Shown here: piece after piece, positions 25,452 through 34,563 of the stretch
How the letters are laid out: each line of letters starts with the position of its first letter
Numbering within the stretch: position 1 is the first letter of the stretch
Origin: Microbacterium sp.
GTDB taxonomy: Bacteria; Actinomycetota; Actinomycetes; Actinomycetales; Microbacteriaceae
NCBI GenBank assembly: GCA_003524435.1
Contig: DQHP01000140.1
Location: 1 to 49,310, forward strand
Reading direction: 5' to 3'
DNA length: 49,310 bases
Program-made: the position numbers and the translations under genes
The notes under the pieces: generated by a model
The model's input: only the letters and a program-made list of their open reading frames with translations
Told to the model about the DNA's origin: nothing
The model's database searches: none

Positions 25452-26339
25452 TCACCACACCGACAGCACGATGTCGTCGGCCGTGAAGCTGACGTCACCA
25501 CGCAGCGTCCAATTCGAGGTTCGATAGCTCAGGGTCGACGCTGAGCCGTCGTGACTCGTGCCAGTAACGGTGGCGACGAGCACGCCATCATCCGTGGAGA
25601 ACGACGTTGGCGTCAGCGAGAGTGCCGGGGCTTTTTCGATGCGATAGCTGATGTTGCTGAGGTCAGAAAAATCAGCAGCCCAGGGGAGGGCGATACCGCA
25701 GGATGGCGGGACCTCTGCCGCATCTTGGGTGCAGTCGGCAAGATAGTCATCGAGTTGTTCTTGGGCGAGTGAGGTCGCTTCGGTGCGCAGTGTTGTCTTC
25801 AGCTCGACTTCTTGTGCGCTGCCAGGTGCGACCTGGATCGGCATGTTCCCGTCTAAGAATGCTGACGGCGATGAAGTGACGTCGTACGCGGCCGGCAGCA
25901 GTTGGATCGCTGTGTCCGCCGCGAGCGTCGCTTCACCGATCTCTGCGGGAGCATCGACCTTCACCACTCCGAATGCTGACTCCGCGACAGGCGTCCAGCG
26001 CCCGGCCTGCTCGATCATCGTGATCTCTGCTTCACGCTGTTCGCCTGCGAGGACGTATGTCGCGTGCACGGTGGTAGACGAATCCGTCTCGGTCGACGAG
26101 ACGACGGCTACCCTGCTGATGTGATCGCTTGCCGTTGCAAAGGCCGAGGCGACCTCCTCTGGCACTTCGACGCCGGCGGCTTCGACTGCGGTGACGTCGC
26201 CCCTCTCCACCGCCTGCAGATAGAGCAGAGCCTGCTCTTCCGCGCTGCCGCTACGGGGGAGCAGAAACCAGACGGCACCGGCTGCGAGCACTACCGCGAG
26301 GGCGGCGCCTCCTGTGATCCACGCGGTGCGCCGCTTCAT
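25452..26339 (-). CDS. Membrane-anchored extracytoplasmic protein, unrecognised
   Basis: 295 aa. Positively charged start MKRRTAW, one membrane helix (about 7-27), then a ~265-residue outer part rich in Thr/Ser/Val with a possible NTF2-like first half (EEQALLYLQAVERGDVTAVEAAGV) and two cysteines in the second half (DCTQDAAEVPPSCG) that may form a disulfide. No family name can be given. The ATG overlaps the stop of the glycosylase gene (ATGA), so it is translated from that mRNA. An open frame extends upstream, but it is a shadow of that gene. Confidence 0.75.
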   Translation of the reverse strand: MKRRTAWITGGAALAVVLAAGAVWFLLPRSGSAEEQALLYLQAVERGDVTAVEAAGVEVPEEVASAFATASDHISRVAVVSSTETDSSTTVHATYVLAGEQREAEITMIEQAGRWTPVAESAFGVVKVDAPAEIGEATLAADTAIQLLPAAYDVTSSPSAFLDGNMPIQVAPGSAQEVELKTTLRTEATSLAQEQLDDYLADCTQDAAEVPPSCGIALPWAADFSDLSNISYRIEKAPALSLTPTSFSTDDGVLVATVTGTSHDGSASTLSYRTSNWTLRGDVSFTADDIVLSVW

Positions 26340-27598
26340 GCTGAGCTCTCGCGCGCGTGCACATGTCGTTGTACGCCGGCGTGTGCACTCTGCAGTGCCT
26401 GCGCCACTGCATCCGCCGCATCGCCCCAGCCGGAGACTGAGACGTTCTCCAAACCCTGCCACGACGCGGCCAAGGCCAGTTCGCGGGCAATGAGCTCCGC
26501 ATCGTCGATATGCGACTGCGGCTCCCACCAGGCTGCCTGCACCTGCAACGTCGACGACGCACGGTCGGCCTTCAGATCAACTCTCGCGACGATGCGGTCA
26601 CCGACAAGGACGGGAAGTGAGTAGTAGCCGTATTGGCGCTTATGTGCGGGAACGTAAATCTCGATGCGGTAGTCAAAGTCGAAAACGCGTAGCGCCCGCT
26701 CTCGGAACCAGACGACCGGGTCAAAAGGCGTGAGAATTGCCGCGGCATCCACCTGGCGAGGCACGACCGCGTCACGATGCATCCAGGAGGGAGCAGGGCG
26801 CCCACTTCGCGTCCATCCGCGCACCTGTACTGGCTGGATCTCACCGGCGTCGACGAGGTCTTCGATTGCGACGCGGACCGCCTTGCGGTCACGAATGCGG
26901 TAATAGTCGGCGAGATCATGTTCGGTTGCGACGCCCGTGGAGCGGGCAGCACGGCTCACCAGTTCACGGATCGCGTCCTCTCGTGGCACCACGCGCTCGC
27001 GGACTTCTGCGGGGATCACCTGCTCTTCTAGCGCGTAGTGGCGTTCAAACCCGCGGCGCCCGCTGATGGCCACATCGCCGATGCGCCAGAGGTGTTCGAG
27101 GGCCTGCTTCACGTCATCCCAGTCCCACCAGGCGCCGCGTTCACGGGGCGCGTCGGCGCGTAGCTGAGCTGGTCGGAGCGGCCCGCGTTCGCGCAGTTCG
27201 TCTTTAACCCAGGCAATGGTGCGCGCGTTCTGGCGGAGCCAAGAGTTGGAGTCATCCTCCCAGCGACTGCGGAAGGCATCCATGCGGAATCGCCACAGCG
27301 ACCAGTCTTCGATCGGTACGAACGTCGCCTCATGCGCCAGGTATTCGACGTAATGGGTCGTACGTGAGAGGAACACTCGGTCAAGCAACGCAGGATCGTA
27401 GGACCCGAGGCGTGAAAACAACGGCAGATAGTGACTGCGAGCAAAGACATTCACTGAATCGATCTGCAACACCCCGAGGTGCTCCATCACGCGGTGCATA
27501 TGACGGGGCGAAACGGTTGCGGTCGGCCGTCGCCGAGTAAAGCCCTGGGCGGCCAAAGCGACACGACGCGCCTGCGCGGCGCTGAGAGTCTCTGCCAT
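26336..27598 (-). CDS. YcaQ-type winged-helix DNA glycosylase
   Basis: 420 aa, full length for the HTH_42/YcaQ (AlkX/AZL) family that unhooks DNA interstrand crosslinks and bulky lesions. Visible: VMEHLGVLQIDSVNVFARSHYLPLFSRLG with the catalytic QxD-type motif (QID near 46-48), THYVEYLAHEATFVPIEDWSLW, and the C-terminal RIEIYVPAHKRQYGYYSLPVLVGD. ATG 27598 is supported by a minus-strand TACGCT six bases upstream (leaderless). Divergent from the AI-2E permease gene. Confidence 0.9.
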   Translation of the reverse strand: MAETLSAAQARRVALAAQGFTRRRPTATVSPRHMHRVMEHLGVLQIDSVNVFARSHYLPLFSRLGSYDPALLDRVFLSRTTHYVEYLAHEATFVPIEDWSLWRFRMDAFRSRWEDDSNSWLRQNARTIAWVKDELRERGPLRPAQLRADAPRERGAWWDWDDVKQALEHLWRIGDVAISGRRGFERHYALEEQVIPAEVRERVVPREDAIRELVSRAARSTGVATEHDLADYYRIRDRKAVRVAIEDLVDAGEIQPVQVRGWTRSGRPAPSWMHRDAVVPRQVDAAAILTPFDPVVWFRERALRVFDFDYRIEIYVPAHKRQYGYYSLPVLVGDRIVARVDLKADRASSTLQVQAAWWEPQSHIDDAELIARELALAASWQGLENVSVSGWGDAADAVAQALQSAHAGVQRHVHARESSA

Positions 27599-27670
27599 CT
27601 CGTCAGCGTATCGCCCGCCTCCGACGTTCAGACAGATCACACTCGCGCAGGATCCTCACATGCACGCAAC

Positions 27671-27676
27671 TAGAAT
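27671..27676 (+). promoter_or_regulatory. Leaderless -10 box of the AI-2E permease gene
   Basis: TAGAAT, a near-consensus hexamer, ends six bases before ATG 27683. No Shine-Dalgarno sequence. Confidence 0.55.
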
Positions 27677-27682
27677 GACGAC

Positions 27683-28876
27683 ATGACGGATGAGCAGCGC
27701 CCCCGTAAACGCGATCTTCTGTGGGGGCGGATGCCGACCGAGCGGACGGTATCCACCGAAGCAGACAGCGCCGTACCGATCTCATTGCGCGTGGCCGCAG
27801 GATACGCCTGGCGTTTGCTGCTCATTGCGGCAGCAGCTGGCGTGTTCATCTGGGTCGTCATTCAACTTAAACTCCTCGTCATCCCGCTGCTCGTCGGCAT
27901 CCTCATCACCGCGCTGTTATGGCCCGCGTTCGAATGGATGCTACGCAAACGCTTCCCGCGGTGGCTTGCCATCGTCATTTCCCTCCTCGGCACGCTCGCG
28001 ATCGTCTCCGGTCTGCTGTGGCTTGTCGGTTGGCAGGTCGGGCGCCAGTGGGCTGATGTGCAAGAGAGCACGGTCTTGGCCGTTGACGAGCTCCGGAAGT
28101 ACCTCATCAATGGCCCGCTGCATCTGTCAGAGACGGATATTCAGCAGTACCTCGACCAGGGCTTTGCGCTCCTTCAGGAGCAGGCGCAACTGCTGTGGTC
28201 TGGCGCCTTGGCGATTGGAACGACCTTCGGACACGTCGCCGTCGGCGCGCTGCTTACCATCTTTATCCTGATCTGTCTGCTTGCCGACGGCGGGGGTATC
28301 TGGGGCTGGACAACGAAGCTCTTCCCGCGCGAGGCACGCCCCGCGATCGACGCGGCAGCGCGCAATGGCTGGCGCACTGTCGTCAACTATGCCAAGACGC
28401 AGCTGCTTGTTGCGACGATCGACTCGATCGGTATTGGGCTCGGCGCGTTCTTGCTGAACGTTCCCCTGGCCATTCCGGTCGCAGTCCTGGTCTTCCTCGG
28501 CGCATTCATTCCGATCGTCGGTGCCGTTGCCACAGGTGCGGTCGCAGTGTTCCTCGCGCTTGTCTATAACGACCCCGTGAACGCACTGTGGATGCTCGTC
28601 GTTGTCATCGGCGTGCAGCAGTTCGAAGGACATATCCTGCAGCCGATCCTGATGGGATCAGCCGTCAAGGTGCACCCGCTTGCCGTCGTGCTGGTGGTCG
28701 CTGGTGGATCGATGATTGCAGGAATTCCCGGTGCGCTTTTCGCCGTGCCACTCGCGGCGTTCGTCAACGTTGTCGCGGTCACGCTCAGCAGCGGATCGTG
28801 GAAGACTGGCAGAGCGCCCACGGGCGATTTGATCTGGAGTACAGTGCCGCGCGAGCGGCGACGGAGGAATACATGA
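27683..28876 (+). CDS. AI-2E family transporter (TerC/PerM-like permease)
   Basis: 397 aa, six to eight membrane helices after a ~40-residue charged N-terminus. Typical of the AI-2E/PerM family: LVIPLLVGILITALLWPAFEWM, the soluble central part, and FLGAFIPIVGAVATGAVAVFLAL followed by QQFEGHILQPILMGSAVKVHPL. Members export small molecules or act as Na+(Li+)/H+ antiporters; AI-2 transport is not proven for most. The luxS gene lies 3.5 kb away on the other strand. Stop overlaps the ilvA start. Confidence 0.9.
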   Translation: MTDEQRPRKRDLLWGRMPTERTVSTEADSAVPISLRVAAGYAWRLLLIAAAAGVFIWVVIQLKLLVIPLLVGILITALLWPAFEWMLRKRFPRWLAIVISLLGTLAIVSGLLWLVGWQVGRQWADVQESTVLAVDELRKYLINGPLHLSETDIQQYLDQGFALLQEQAQLLWSGALAIGTTFGHVAVGALLTIFILICLLADGGGIWGWTTKLFPREARPAIDAAARNGWRTVVNYAKTQLLVATIDSIGIGLGAFLLNVPLAIPVAVLVFLGAFIPIVGAVATGAVAVFLALVYNDPVNALWMLVVVIGVQQFEGHILQPILMGSAVKVHPLAVVLVVAGGSMIAGIPGALFAVPLAAFVNVVAVTLSSGSWKTGRAPTGDLIWSTVPRERRRRNT

Positions 28877-30102
28877 ACGCAGTCCCCAGCCTGGCCGAAT
28901 TTGAAGAAGCCGCACAGGGGCTCGAGAATGTGATTTCGCACACGCCGACGTTGCCGTCACGAGCGCTATCAGACGCGCTCGGCTCGCCAGTGGTGCTGAA
29001 AATGGAGAACCTCCAGCGCACCGGATCGTTCAAGATCCGCGGCGCCGCCTATCGGCTTTCGCGCTTGACCGCTGAGGAACGCGCACGCGGCGTGGTCGCA
29101 GCATCCGCCGGGAACCACGCGCAGGGCGTCGCTCTCGCAGCCCAGGCTCTGGGTATCCCCGCGACGATTTTCATGCCGCTGGGGGTACCCGTTCCGAAAT
29201 TGCTCGCCACTCGCGGGTACGGCGCAGAGGTCGAGCTCGAAGGCGAGACTGTGGCGACCTCGCTGCGCCTGGCAGCCGAGTTTGCTGAGCGCACCGGCGC
29301 GGTAATGATTCACCCCTTCGACCACCGTGACGTGGTGATCGGACAGGGAACGCTCGGTCTCGAGCTGATGGCGGATGCTCCGGATGTTGACACGATCCTC
29401 GTCGGAATCGGTGGCGGCGGACTCATCGCGGGCGTGGCGGCCGCTGTGAAGGCCCTCGCCGCGAAGGCTGGCCGCACCGTGCGCGTGATCGGTGTGCAGG
29501 CAGAAAACGCCGCAGCAATGGCACCCTCGCTTGTCGAGGGGCATCCTGTGGCGATTGAAACCCAGCCCACAATCGCTGACGGCATTCTGGTTGCACAGCC
29601 GGGCGCAGTACCGTTCGAGATCATCAAGGACCTCGTTGACGAGGTTGTCACCGTCACCGATGATGACATCGCCCGTGCGATCCTCGTACTGCTGGAGCAG
29701 GCCAAGGTCGTCGTTGAGCCTGCCGGAGCAGTCGGCGTCGCCGCCATCCTCGCCGGGAAAGTCTCCGACGCAGGAAAAACCATGGCTGTGCTCTCCGGAG
29801 GGAACATCGACCCGCTCCTGCTGCAGCGCGTGGTGTCACACGGGCTCGCGGCATCCGGGCGTTACCTCTCGATTCGCATCCCGTTGCCAGATCGTCCCGG
29901 CCAGCTCGCTCGTGTGTCCGAACTCGTCTCTCAGGCAGGGGCCAACGTCATGGAAGTGATGCACACGCGTCACGGCCAAGGCTTGCAGATCAGCGAAGTG
30001 ATTTTGCAGATGAGTATCGAAACCAGGGGAGCGGAGCACACTGAGCTCACGCTCGACACGCTCCGCCGTGCCGGCTACGAGCCGACAGTAGTTCCCGACT
30101 AG
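28873..30102 (+). CDS. ilvA: Threonine ammonia-lyase
   Basis: 409 aa. PLP enzyme deaminating threonine (and serine) to 2-oxobutyrate, entry to isoleucine synthesis. PLP-lysine in TGSFKIRGAAYR (Lys54), SAGNHAQGVALAA, the glycine loop GIGGGGLIAG, and a single C-terminal ACT-like domain (about 330-405, RPGQLARVSELVSQAGANVME). The single short domain resembles the catabolic/TdcB-like actinobacterial form more than E. coli IlvA with two. GGAGG five bases before ATG 28873, which overlaps the permease stop (ATGA). Confidence 0.93.
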   Translation: MNAVPSLAEFEEAAQGLENVISHTPTLPSRALSDALGSPVVLKMENLQRTGSFKIRGAAYRLSRLTAEERARGVVAASAGNHAQGVALAAQALGIPATIFMPLGVPVPKLLATRGYGAEVELEGETVATSLRLAAEFAERTGAVMIHPFDHRDVVIGQGTLGLELMADAPDVDTILVGIGGGGLIAGVAAAVKALAAKAGRTVRVIGVQAENAAAMAPSLVEGHPVAIETQPTIADGILVAQPGAVPFEIIKDLVDEVVTVTDDDIARAILVLLEQAKVVVEPAGAVGVAAILAGKVSDAGKTMAVLSGGNIDPLLLQRVVSHGLAASGRYLSIRIPLPDRPGQLARVSELVSQAGANVMEVMHTRHGQGLQISEVILQMSIETRGAEHTELTLDTLRRAGYEPTVVPD

Positions 30103-30184
30103 TTCCCCACGCCCACTCCAGACATCGCTGCGCGCTGCCCGGAGCCTCTGGGCGCGTGGGCCCTCTTGGGGTCGGTGTGTCGTG

Positions 30185-30691
30185 TTAGCCGGCGTAGGTG
30201 TCGACCTTGGTGATCTCGACTGAGATCGACTTGCCGTTGGGGGCTTCGTAAGCCGTCTTCTCGCCGACCTTGAGTCCCAAGATGGACTGGCCGAGAGGGC
30301 TGGCCTCGCTGTAAACGTCAAGATCGCTGTCGACCGCGATTTCGCGGCTGCCGAGGAGGAACACCTCTTCGCCACCCGCAACAAGTGCGGTCACGACTGT
30401 GCCGGGCTCAACGATTCCGCGGCTTGCGGGAGCTTCGCCGACCTTCGCGGTCTTCAGGAGCTGCTCGAGCGTGCGGATGCGCGCTTCCTGCTTGCCCTGC
30501 TCGTCCTTAGCCGCGTGGTAGCCGCCGTTCTCTTTAAGGTCGCCTTCTTCGCGGGCCGCTTCGATGCGTTTCGCGATCTCGTCACGGCCGAAGGTCGAGA
30601 GGTGCTCGAGTTCGGCGACGAGTCGATCGTAGGCGTCCTGTGTGAGGAACGGTACCTGAGCGTCTGTGGACACAGCGTGCTCCTTAGTCAT
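30185..30691 (-). CDS. greA: Transcription elongation factor GreA
   Basis: 168 aa. N-terminal coiled coil with the acidic tip IEAAREEGDLKENGGYHAAK, which enters the RNA polymerase secondary channel and rescues backtracked complexes; C-terminal FKBP-like domain ending in SPLGQSILGLKVGEKTAYEAPNGKSISVEI. The ATG at 30691 has GAAGGGC upstream; the open frame ten codons further has no ribosome site. Convergent with ilvA, downstream of the DUF4307 gene but separated by a terminator. Confidence 0.95.
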   Translation of the reverse strand: MTKEHAVSTDAQVPFLTQDAYDRLVAELEHLSTFGRDEIAKRIEAAREEGDLKENGGYHAAKDEQGKQEARIRTLEQLLKTAKVGEAPASRGIVEPGTVVTALVAGGEEVFLLGSREIAVDSDLDVYSEASPLGQSILGLKVGEKTAYEAPNGKSISVEITKVDTYAG

Positions 30692-30721
30692 GTGCCCTTC
30701 AGGGCAGTGGGGATATGCCAA

Positions 30722-30748
30722 GACGCCCCGGCGAAAGGCCGGGGCGTC
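30722..30748 (-). terminator. Terminator between the DUF4307 gene and greA
   Basis: Perfect 11-bp GC-rich stem (GACGCCCCGGC / GCCGGGGCGTC) with a five-base loop, 17 bases after the DUF4307 stop; on the minus strand it is followed by TTGG, a minimal U-tract. It isolates greA from upstream transcription. Confidence 0.7.
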
Positions 30749-30765
30749 GGTTACTTCGAACGATT

Positions 30766-31152
30766 CTATGCGACCCAGCAGGCGTTCACCAAACCTGTTG
30801 TGGCGAGTGTGACCGTAGGAACGGTGGCGCTTAACTGCTGAATATGGCCTTCAGCGGCCGGGATTTCGACGATCTTCCACCCGACCACGCCGAACTCTTC
30901 GTCCAGCGCCTCGACCGCGCAAACGACGTCTGTACCCTGTTTTCCCGCGATCTGAAAATTCACGGTGACGCTGTGCTCATCGACCACTTCGAAACCTAAA
31001 TCATCGGCGTCTACGGTATTGATCGACTGCGAGACAGTCATCCAACTGAAGGCGATGACGATGATCAGCGCGATGACTCCGCCGATGATCCATGGGGTTC
31101 GCTTGCTGCGCGCACGCCCGTATCGCTGGTCGAGCTCGAGTGCTGTCGTCAC
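30766..31152 (-). CDS. DUF4307 small membrane protein
   Basis: 128 aa. A short basic N-terminus (LDQRYGRARSKRTPW), one membrane helix (about 21-43), and an outer domain of ~85 residues containing a conserved cysteine pair (VVCAVEALDEEFGVVGWKIVEIP ... VNACWVA). This matches the actinobacterial DUF4307 family, often found next to greA. GTG 31152 is chosen by family length; no Shine-Dalgarno or clear -10 precedes it. Divergent from the next small gene. Confidence 0.82.
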   Translation of the reverse strand: MTTALELDQRYGRARSKRTPWIIGGVIALIIVIAFSWMTVSQSINTVDADDLGFEVVDEHSVTVNFQIAGKQGTDVVCAVEALDEEFGVVGWKIVEIPAAEGHIQQLSATVPTVTLATTGLVNACWVA

Positions 31153-31220
31153 GGGGGAGTGCTTTCGGTCGTTAGGCTGGTATCTCAAGGTTAGGCGACC
31201 CGCGAAGGAAAGGCAGACAC

Positions 31221-31526
31221 ATGCTCGTTCTGTTCGGAACAGAGACTCCGATGCCGACGCCGTCGATGACCGTTGACCCTGACTCGGTAACACCGGGACC
31301 ACTGGGGTTCGCGGTGATCGTCCTCATCGTGATCATTGTCGTTCTGCTCATCTGGGACATGAATCGTCGAATTCGCCGGGTACGGTACCGCGAAGAGGTT
31401 CGTGAGGAACTCGACGCAGAAGAGGCAGCTCTCAAGGACGCGAATAATCCGGATGCTGCGGCATCCGCCGATTCAGACGTCGATGAGGCGGGTCCCGAAG
31501 AGGAAAATCCGCCGTCAGCACGCTGA
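31221..31526 (+). CDS. Small single-helix membrane protein with acidic tail
   Basis: 101 aa. Pro/Thr-rich outer segment (1-28), membrane helix (about 29-46, GFAVIVLIVIIVVLLIW), a basic stretch RRIRRVRYREEVREEL and an acidic Ala/Asp/Glu tail. Not recognised. AAGGAAAGG nine bases before the ATG. Divergent from the DUF4307 gene. Confidence 0.7.
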   Translation: MLVLFGTETPMPTPSMTVDPDSVTPGPLGFAVIVLIVIIVVLLIWDMNRRIRRVRYREEVREELDAEEAALKDANNPDAAASADSDVDEAGPEEENPPSAR

Positions 31527-31562
31527 ACCCCTCACCACGCCGACGCAACACCTGTTGAAGAG

Positions 31563-32330
31563 TCAGTGCATTGTCATGCCGCCGGTGACATTAAGTCCCT
31601 GGCCGGTCATGTAGCTTGCGAGGTCACTGGCGAGGAAGAGCGCCACTCCCGCGACGTCGTCGGTTGTTCCGGTGCGACCCAACGGCACCTGCGATCGATC
31701 CTCTGCTGCGACTTCTTCTGCCGTCATGCCGCGGATGGCTCCGCCTTCGATGCGCTCGCGATGCTTCATCGGGGTTTCGATGATGCCGGGGCAGATCGCG
31801 TTGACGGTGATGCCGTGCGGGGCGAGTTCCACAGCCATCGTCTTCGTGACTCCGAGTACTGCGTGCTTCGAGGCGACGTACGCGGTCATACCGCGGTAGC
31901 CGTTCTTTCCCGCCTGCGAAGAGACGAAGATGATGCGACCGCTGCGTGCGGAATCGACGAGGCGGCGTGCGACGCCTCTGGCGACGAGGAAGGAGCCCTT
32001 CGCGTTGACTCCGAGATTGAGATCCCACTCGGCACCTGTCGTCGCGGTGGCAAAACCGATGGTCGATGTCCCGGCCGCAGTCACGACGACATCGATGGTT
32101 CCGACAGCGGCAGTAACAGCATCCAGCACGTTCTCTACAGCGGTCTCGTCGCTGACATCGAGGCGAACCGTCCACTTGCGCTCACTTGCCTGCCGGAGGC
32201 CGTCTTCCAGGCTCAGATCGGCGCTGATGACCGTCGCACCCTCGGCCAGAAACGCCTCGACGAGACCTTCACCGATACCGCTCGCGCCACCGGTGATGAA
32301 GACGACGCGATCACGGAGCTCGTCGAACAT
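31563..32330 (-). CDS. Short-chain dehydrogenase/reductase (SDR)
   Basis: 255 aa. Classical SDR: VVFITGGASGIGEGL (NAD(P) site, TGxxxGIG), VTAAG, catalytic Ser region FVSSQAGK, YVASKHAVLG (YxxxK) and PGIIETPM; C-terminus GQGLNVTGGMTMH. The substrate is not known. Its ATG shares a base with the luxS TGA (TGATG), so it is coupled to luxS; a GTG one codon earlier is also possible. Last gene of the met cluster. The link to methionine or ribose metabolism is inference. Confidence 0.9.
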   Translation of the reverse strand: MFDELRDRVVFITGGASGIGEGLVEAFLAEGATVISADLSLEDGLRQASERKWTVRLDVSDETAVENVLDAVTAAVGTIDVVVTAAGTSTIGFATATTGAEWDLNLGVNAKGSFLVARGVARRLVDSARSGRIIFVSSQAGKNGYRGMTAYVASKHAVLGVTKTMAVELAPHGITVNAICPGIIETPMKHRERIEGGAIRGMTAEEVAAEDRSQVPLGRTGTTDDVAGVALFLASDLASYMTGQGLNVTGGMTMH

Positions 32331-32803
32331 CACACGCCCACGCGCGTGAAAGCGTCGAGGCTAATGCCCTGCTCGAGGATGCGCTGAGACCACTCGCGTG
32401 CGCTGTGCAGACTGTGATCGCGGTAGTTTCCGCAGCTGATCGCGTCGACGCCGGGGACATCGTCCCAGGTCACATCTTCAGCGATTGAGGTGAGCCCGGC
32501 GCGGACGGCGCTGGCAACGTCTGCGACGCTCGGTTCACCCCAGACGATCAGGTGGAAGCCCGTGCGGCACCCGAACGGTGAGATGTCGATGACGCCGTCT
32601 AAGTGGTCGCGCAGCAGACTGGCGAGCAGATGCTCGATGGTGTGCAGTCCCGCGGTCGGGATCTCGCCCTCATTGGGTTGCACGAAGCGCACGTCGAAGT
32701 TCGAGATCGCGTCGCCACGGGGGCCGCGCTCGGTCTGAATCAGCCTGATGTACGGGGCGTGAACGGCGGTGTGATCGAGGGCGAAACTCTCAACATCAGC
32801 CAT
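32330..32803 (-). CDS. luxS: S-ribosylhomocysteine lyase
   Basis: 157 aa. It splits S-ribosylhomocysteine into homocysteine and DPD, precursor of AI-2. Metal ligands His54 and His58 (GLHTIEHLLA, with Glu57) and Cys124 (CGNYRDHS) are present, as is the catalytic cysteine in FGCRTGFHL (Cys79). Strong AAGGAG before the ATG. It follows metI by 48 bases, same strand, so homocysteine recycling and methionine uptake are probably cotranscribed. No lsr-type AI-2 import gene is in the window. Confidence 0.96.
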   Translation of the reverse strand: MADVESFALDHTAVHAPYIRLIQTERGPRGDAISNFDVRFVQPNEGEIPTAGLHTIEHLLASLLRDHLDGVIDISPFGCRTGFHLIVWGEPSVADVASAVRAGLTSIAEDVTWDDVPGVDAISCGNYRDHSLHSAREWSQRILEQGISLDAFTRVGV

Positions 32804-32851
32804 GGGAATCTCCTTCTACGGTTTGGACGTGGACGTAATAAGGGTGACGTT

Positions 32852-33511
32852 TCATCGACGACGGAGCCTGCGGGCCAGGCGTGAGCCGAACAGCTGGATC
32901 GCCTGGACGATGACGATAAGGGTAATCACGGTGAGCAGCATCGCGAAGCCATCGAATCGTTGATAGCCGTACGAGATGGCGAGATCACCGATGCCGCCTG
33001 CGCCTACGGTCCCGGCCATAGCGGTGGCATCCAACAGGCCGATTGTTGCGGTCGTCAGCGCCAGCACCAACGATCCGCGCGCCTCTGGCAACAGGAAGCG
33101 CGTGAAGATCTGAACGGGTGTTGCGCCCATTGACTTTGCTGCCTCCACAATTCCCTCGGGAACCTCCAGGAGCGAGTTTTCGACCAGACGACCGATGAAG
33201 GGCGCGATCATCAGCGTCAACGGCACAATTGCGGCGTTCACGCCGATTGAACTTCCCACGACCCACCGCGTAAACGGGAGAATCGCCACGAGCAAGATGA
33301 TGAACGGCAACGAACGCGTGAGGTTGATCACGACGTTCAAAATCAGTGAGATCGCGGCGTTCGGCTTGACTCCGCCGGGGCGGGTGACCACGACAAGGAT
33401 GCCGATGACGATGCCTAGTACGGATCCGAAGAACAATGAGACACCGAGCATATAGAACGTGGCGGCGAGCGCTTCGAGGAACAGCTCGGAGGTGATCAGT
33501 GTGTCGATCAT
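32852..33511 (-). CDS. metI: Methionine ABC transporter permease
   Basis: 219 aa, five membrane helices. MetI-type permease with the EAA loop: LVENSLLEVPEGIVEAAKSMGATPVQIF, and NLTRSLPFIILL. Forms the membrane channel with MetN. Its ATG overlaps the metN stop (ATGA), implying coupled synthesis. Confidence 0.95.
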   Translation of the reverse strand: MIDTLITSELFLEALAATFYMLGVSLFFGSVLGIVIGILVVVTRPGGVKPNAAISLILNVVINLTRSLPFIILLVAILPFTRWVVGSSIGVNAAIVPLTLMIAPFIGRLVENSLLEVPEGIVEAAKSMGATPVQIFTRFLLPEARGSLVLALTTATIGLLDATAMAGTVGAGGIGDLAISYGYQRFDGFAMLLTVITLIVIVQAIQLFGSRLARRLRRR

Positions 33512-34563
33512 GCGGAGACCTCCTCGACGCTCACGATGCGCTCGGCAAGGTAGGCGTAGGCGGCATCGCGCTGGTGCGGGGCTCCCTCGACCTGGATGAT
33601 CATGTGACCGACTGATCGCTCTTGCAGATCCGTCATATCCGCATGCAAAATGTTCACCTGCAGTTCGAAGTCAGAGATGAGCGCACCGACGATCGGCGTC
33701 GTCACCTCGTCGTCGAGAAAGCGCAGGCGCCAGAGTGGTGCGTCGCTGATTCGCCGGTGCACGCGCTCGGGGATCTCGTTCGGGATAACCGTTCCGACGA
33801 ACGCCTGGGCGATCGCAGTCTGCGGCTGAACGAAGACATCCATCACGGTGCCCTGTTCAACGACACGACCGTCTTCCATCACTGCCACGGAATGGCAGAG
33901 GTTTTTGATCACATCCATTTCGTGCGTGACGACGAGGATCGTGGTGCCGTACTCGCGATTCACCCGACGGAGTACGTCGATGATCTGCTGCGTCGTCGAG
34001 GGGTCCAGGGCGCTGGTCGCCTCATCGCACAGCAAGACGGCGGGGTTGCGCACGATGGCTCTGGCGATGCCGACGCGCTGTTTCTGGCCGCCGGAAAGCT
34101 GGCCAGGGTACGAGGAGATACGGCCAGCAAGGCCAACGAACTCGAGTGCCTCGGTGGCACGCGCGCGAGCCTCTTTTCGCCCGATGCCGTCGAGACGCAA
34201 CGGCATTGCGACGTTGTCGAGCACGGTGACCGTCTCGAGCAGTTGGAATTGCTGGAAGATCATCGCCGTGGTTTTGCGCGCCTCGCGCAGTTGGTTCGAT
34301 GAGAGCCCCGAGACGTTGACACCATCAACGAAGACAGCACCAGAGGTCGGAGCATCCAAAGCGTTGACCATGCGGATCAGCGTGCTTTTTCCGGCACCAC
34401 TGTGGCCAATCACGCCAAAGATATCGCCGCGACGGATGCTGAGATCTACGGCGTCGAGTGCGGTGACCGGAGCATCCTCTCGCCCGTACTGACGGGTGAC
34501 GCGCTCGAATCGGACGGCGATGTCCGACGGGGCGTCCGCCTTGCGCGGCGCGTCCGACGGCAT
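33508..34563 (-). CDS. metN: Methionine ABC transporter ATP-binding protein
   Basis: 351 aa. Walker A GHSGAGKST (53-61), signature LSGGQKQRVG, Walker B VLLCDEATSALDP, H-loop VVTHE, and a C-terminal NIL domain (about 270-351) that binds methionine and shuts the transporter down by trans-inhibition. One-base overlap with metQ (TGATG). Confidence 0.96.
   Translation of the reverse strand: MPSDAPRKADAPSDIAVRFERVTRQYGREDAPVTALDAVDLSIRRGDIFGVIGHSGAGKSTLIRMVNALDAPTSGAVFVDGVNVSGLSSNQLREARKTTAMIFQQFQLLETVTVLDNVAMPLRLDGIGRKEARARATEALEFVGLAGRISSYPGQLSGGQKQRVGIARAIVRNPAVLLCDEATSALDPSTTQQIIDVLRRVNREYGTTILVVTHEMDVIKNLCHSVAVMEDGRVVEQGTVMDVFVQPQTAIAQAFVGTVIPNEIPERVHRRISDAPLWRLRFLDDEVTTPIVGALISDFELQVNILHADMTDLQERSVGHMIIQVEGAPHQRDAAYAYLAERIVSVEEVSA

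Noticed and set aside
28588..28872. N-terminal extension of ilvA
   Set aside because: It overlaps the AI-2E permease gene in another frame; GGAGG and family alignment place the start at 28873.
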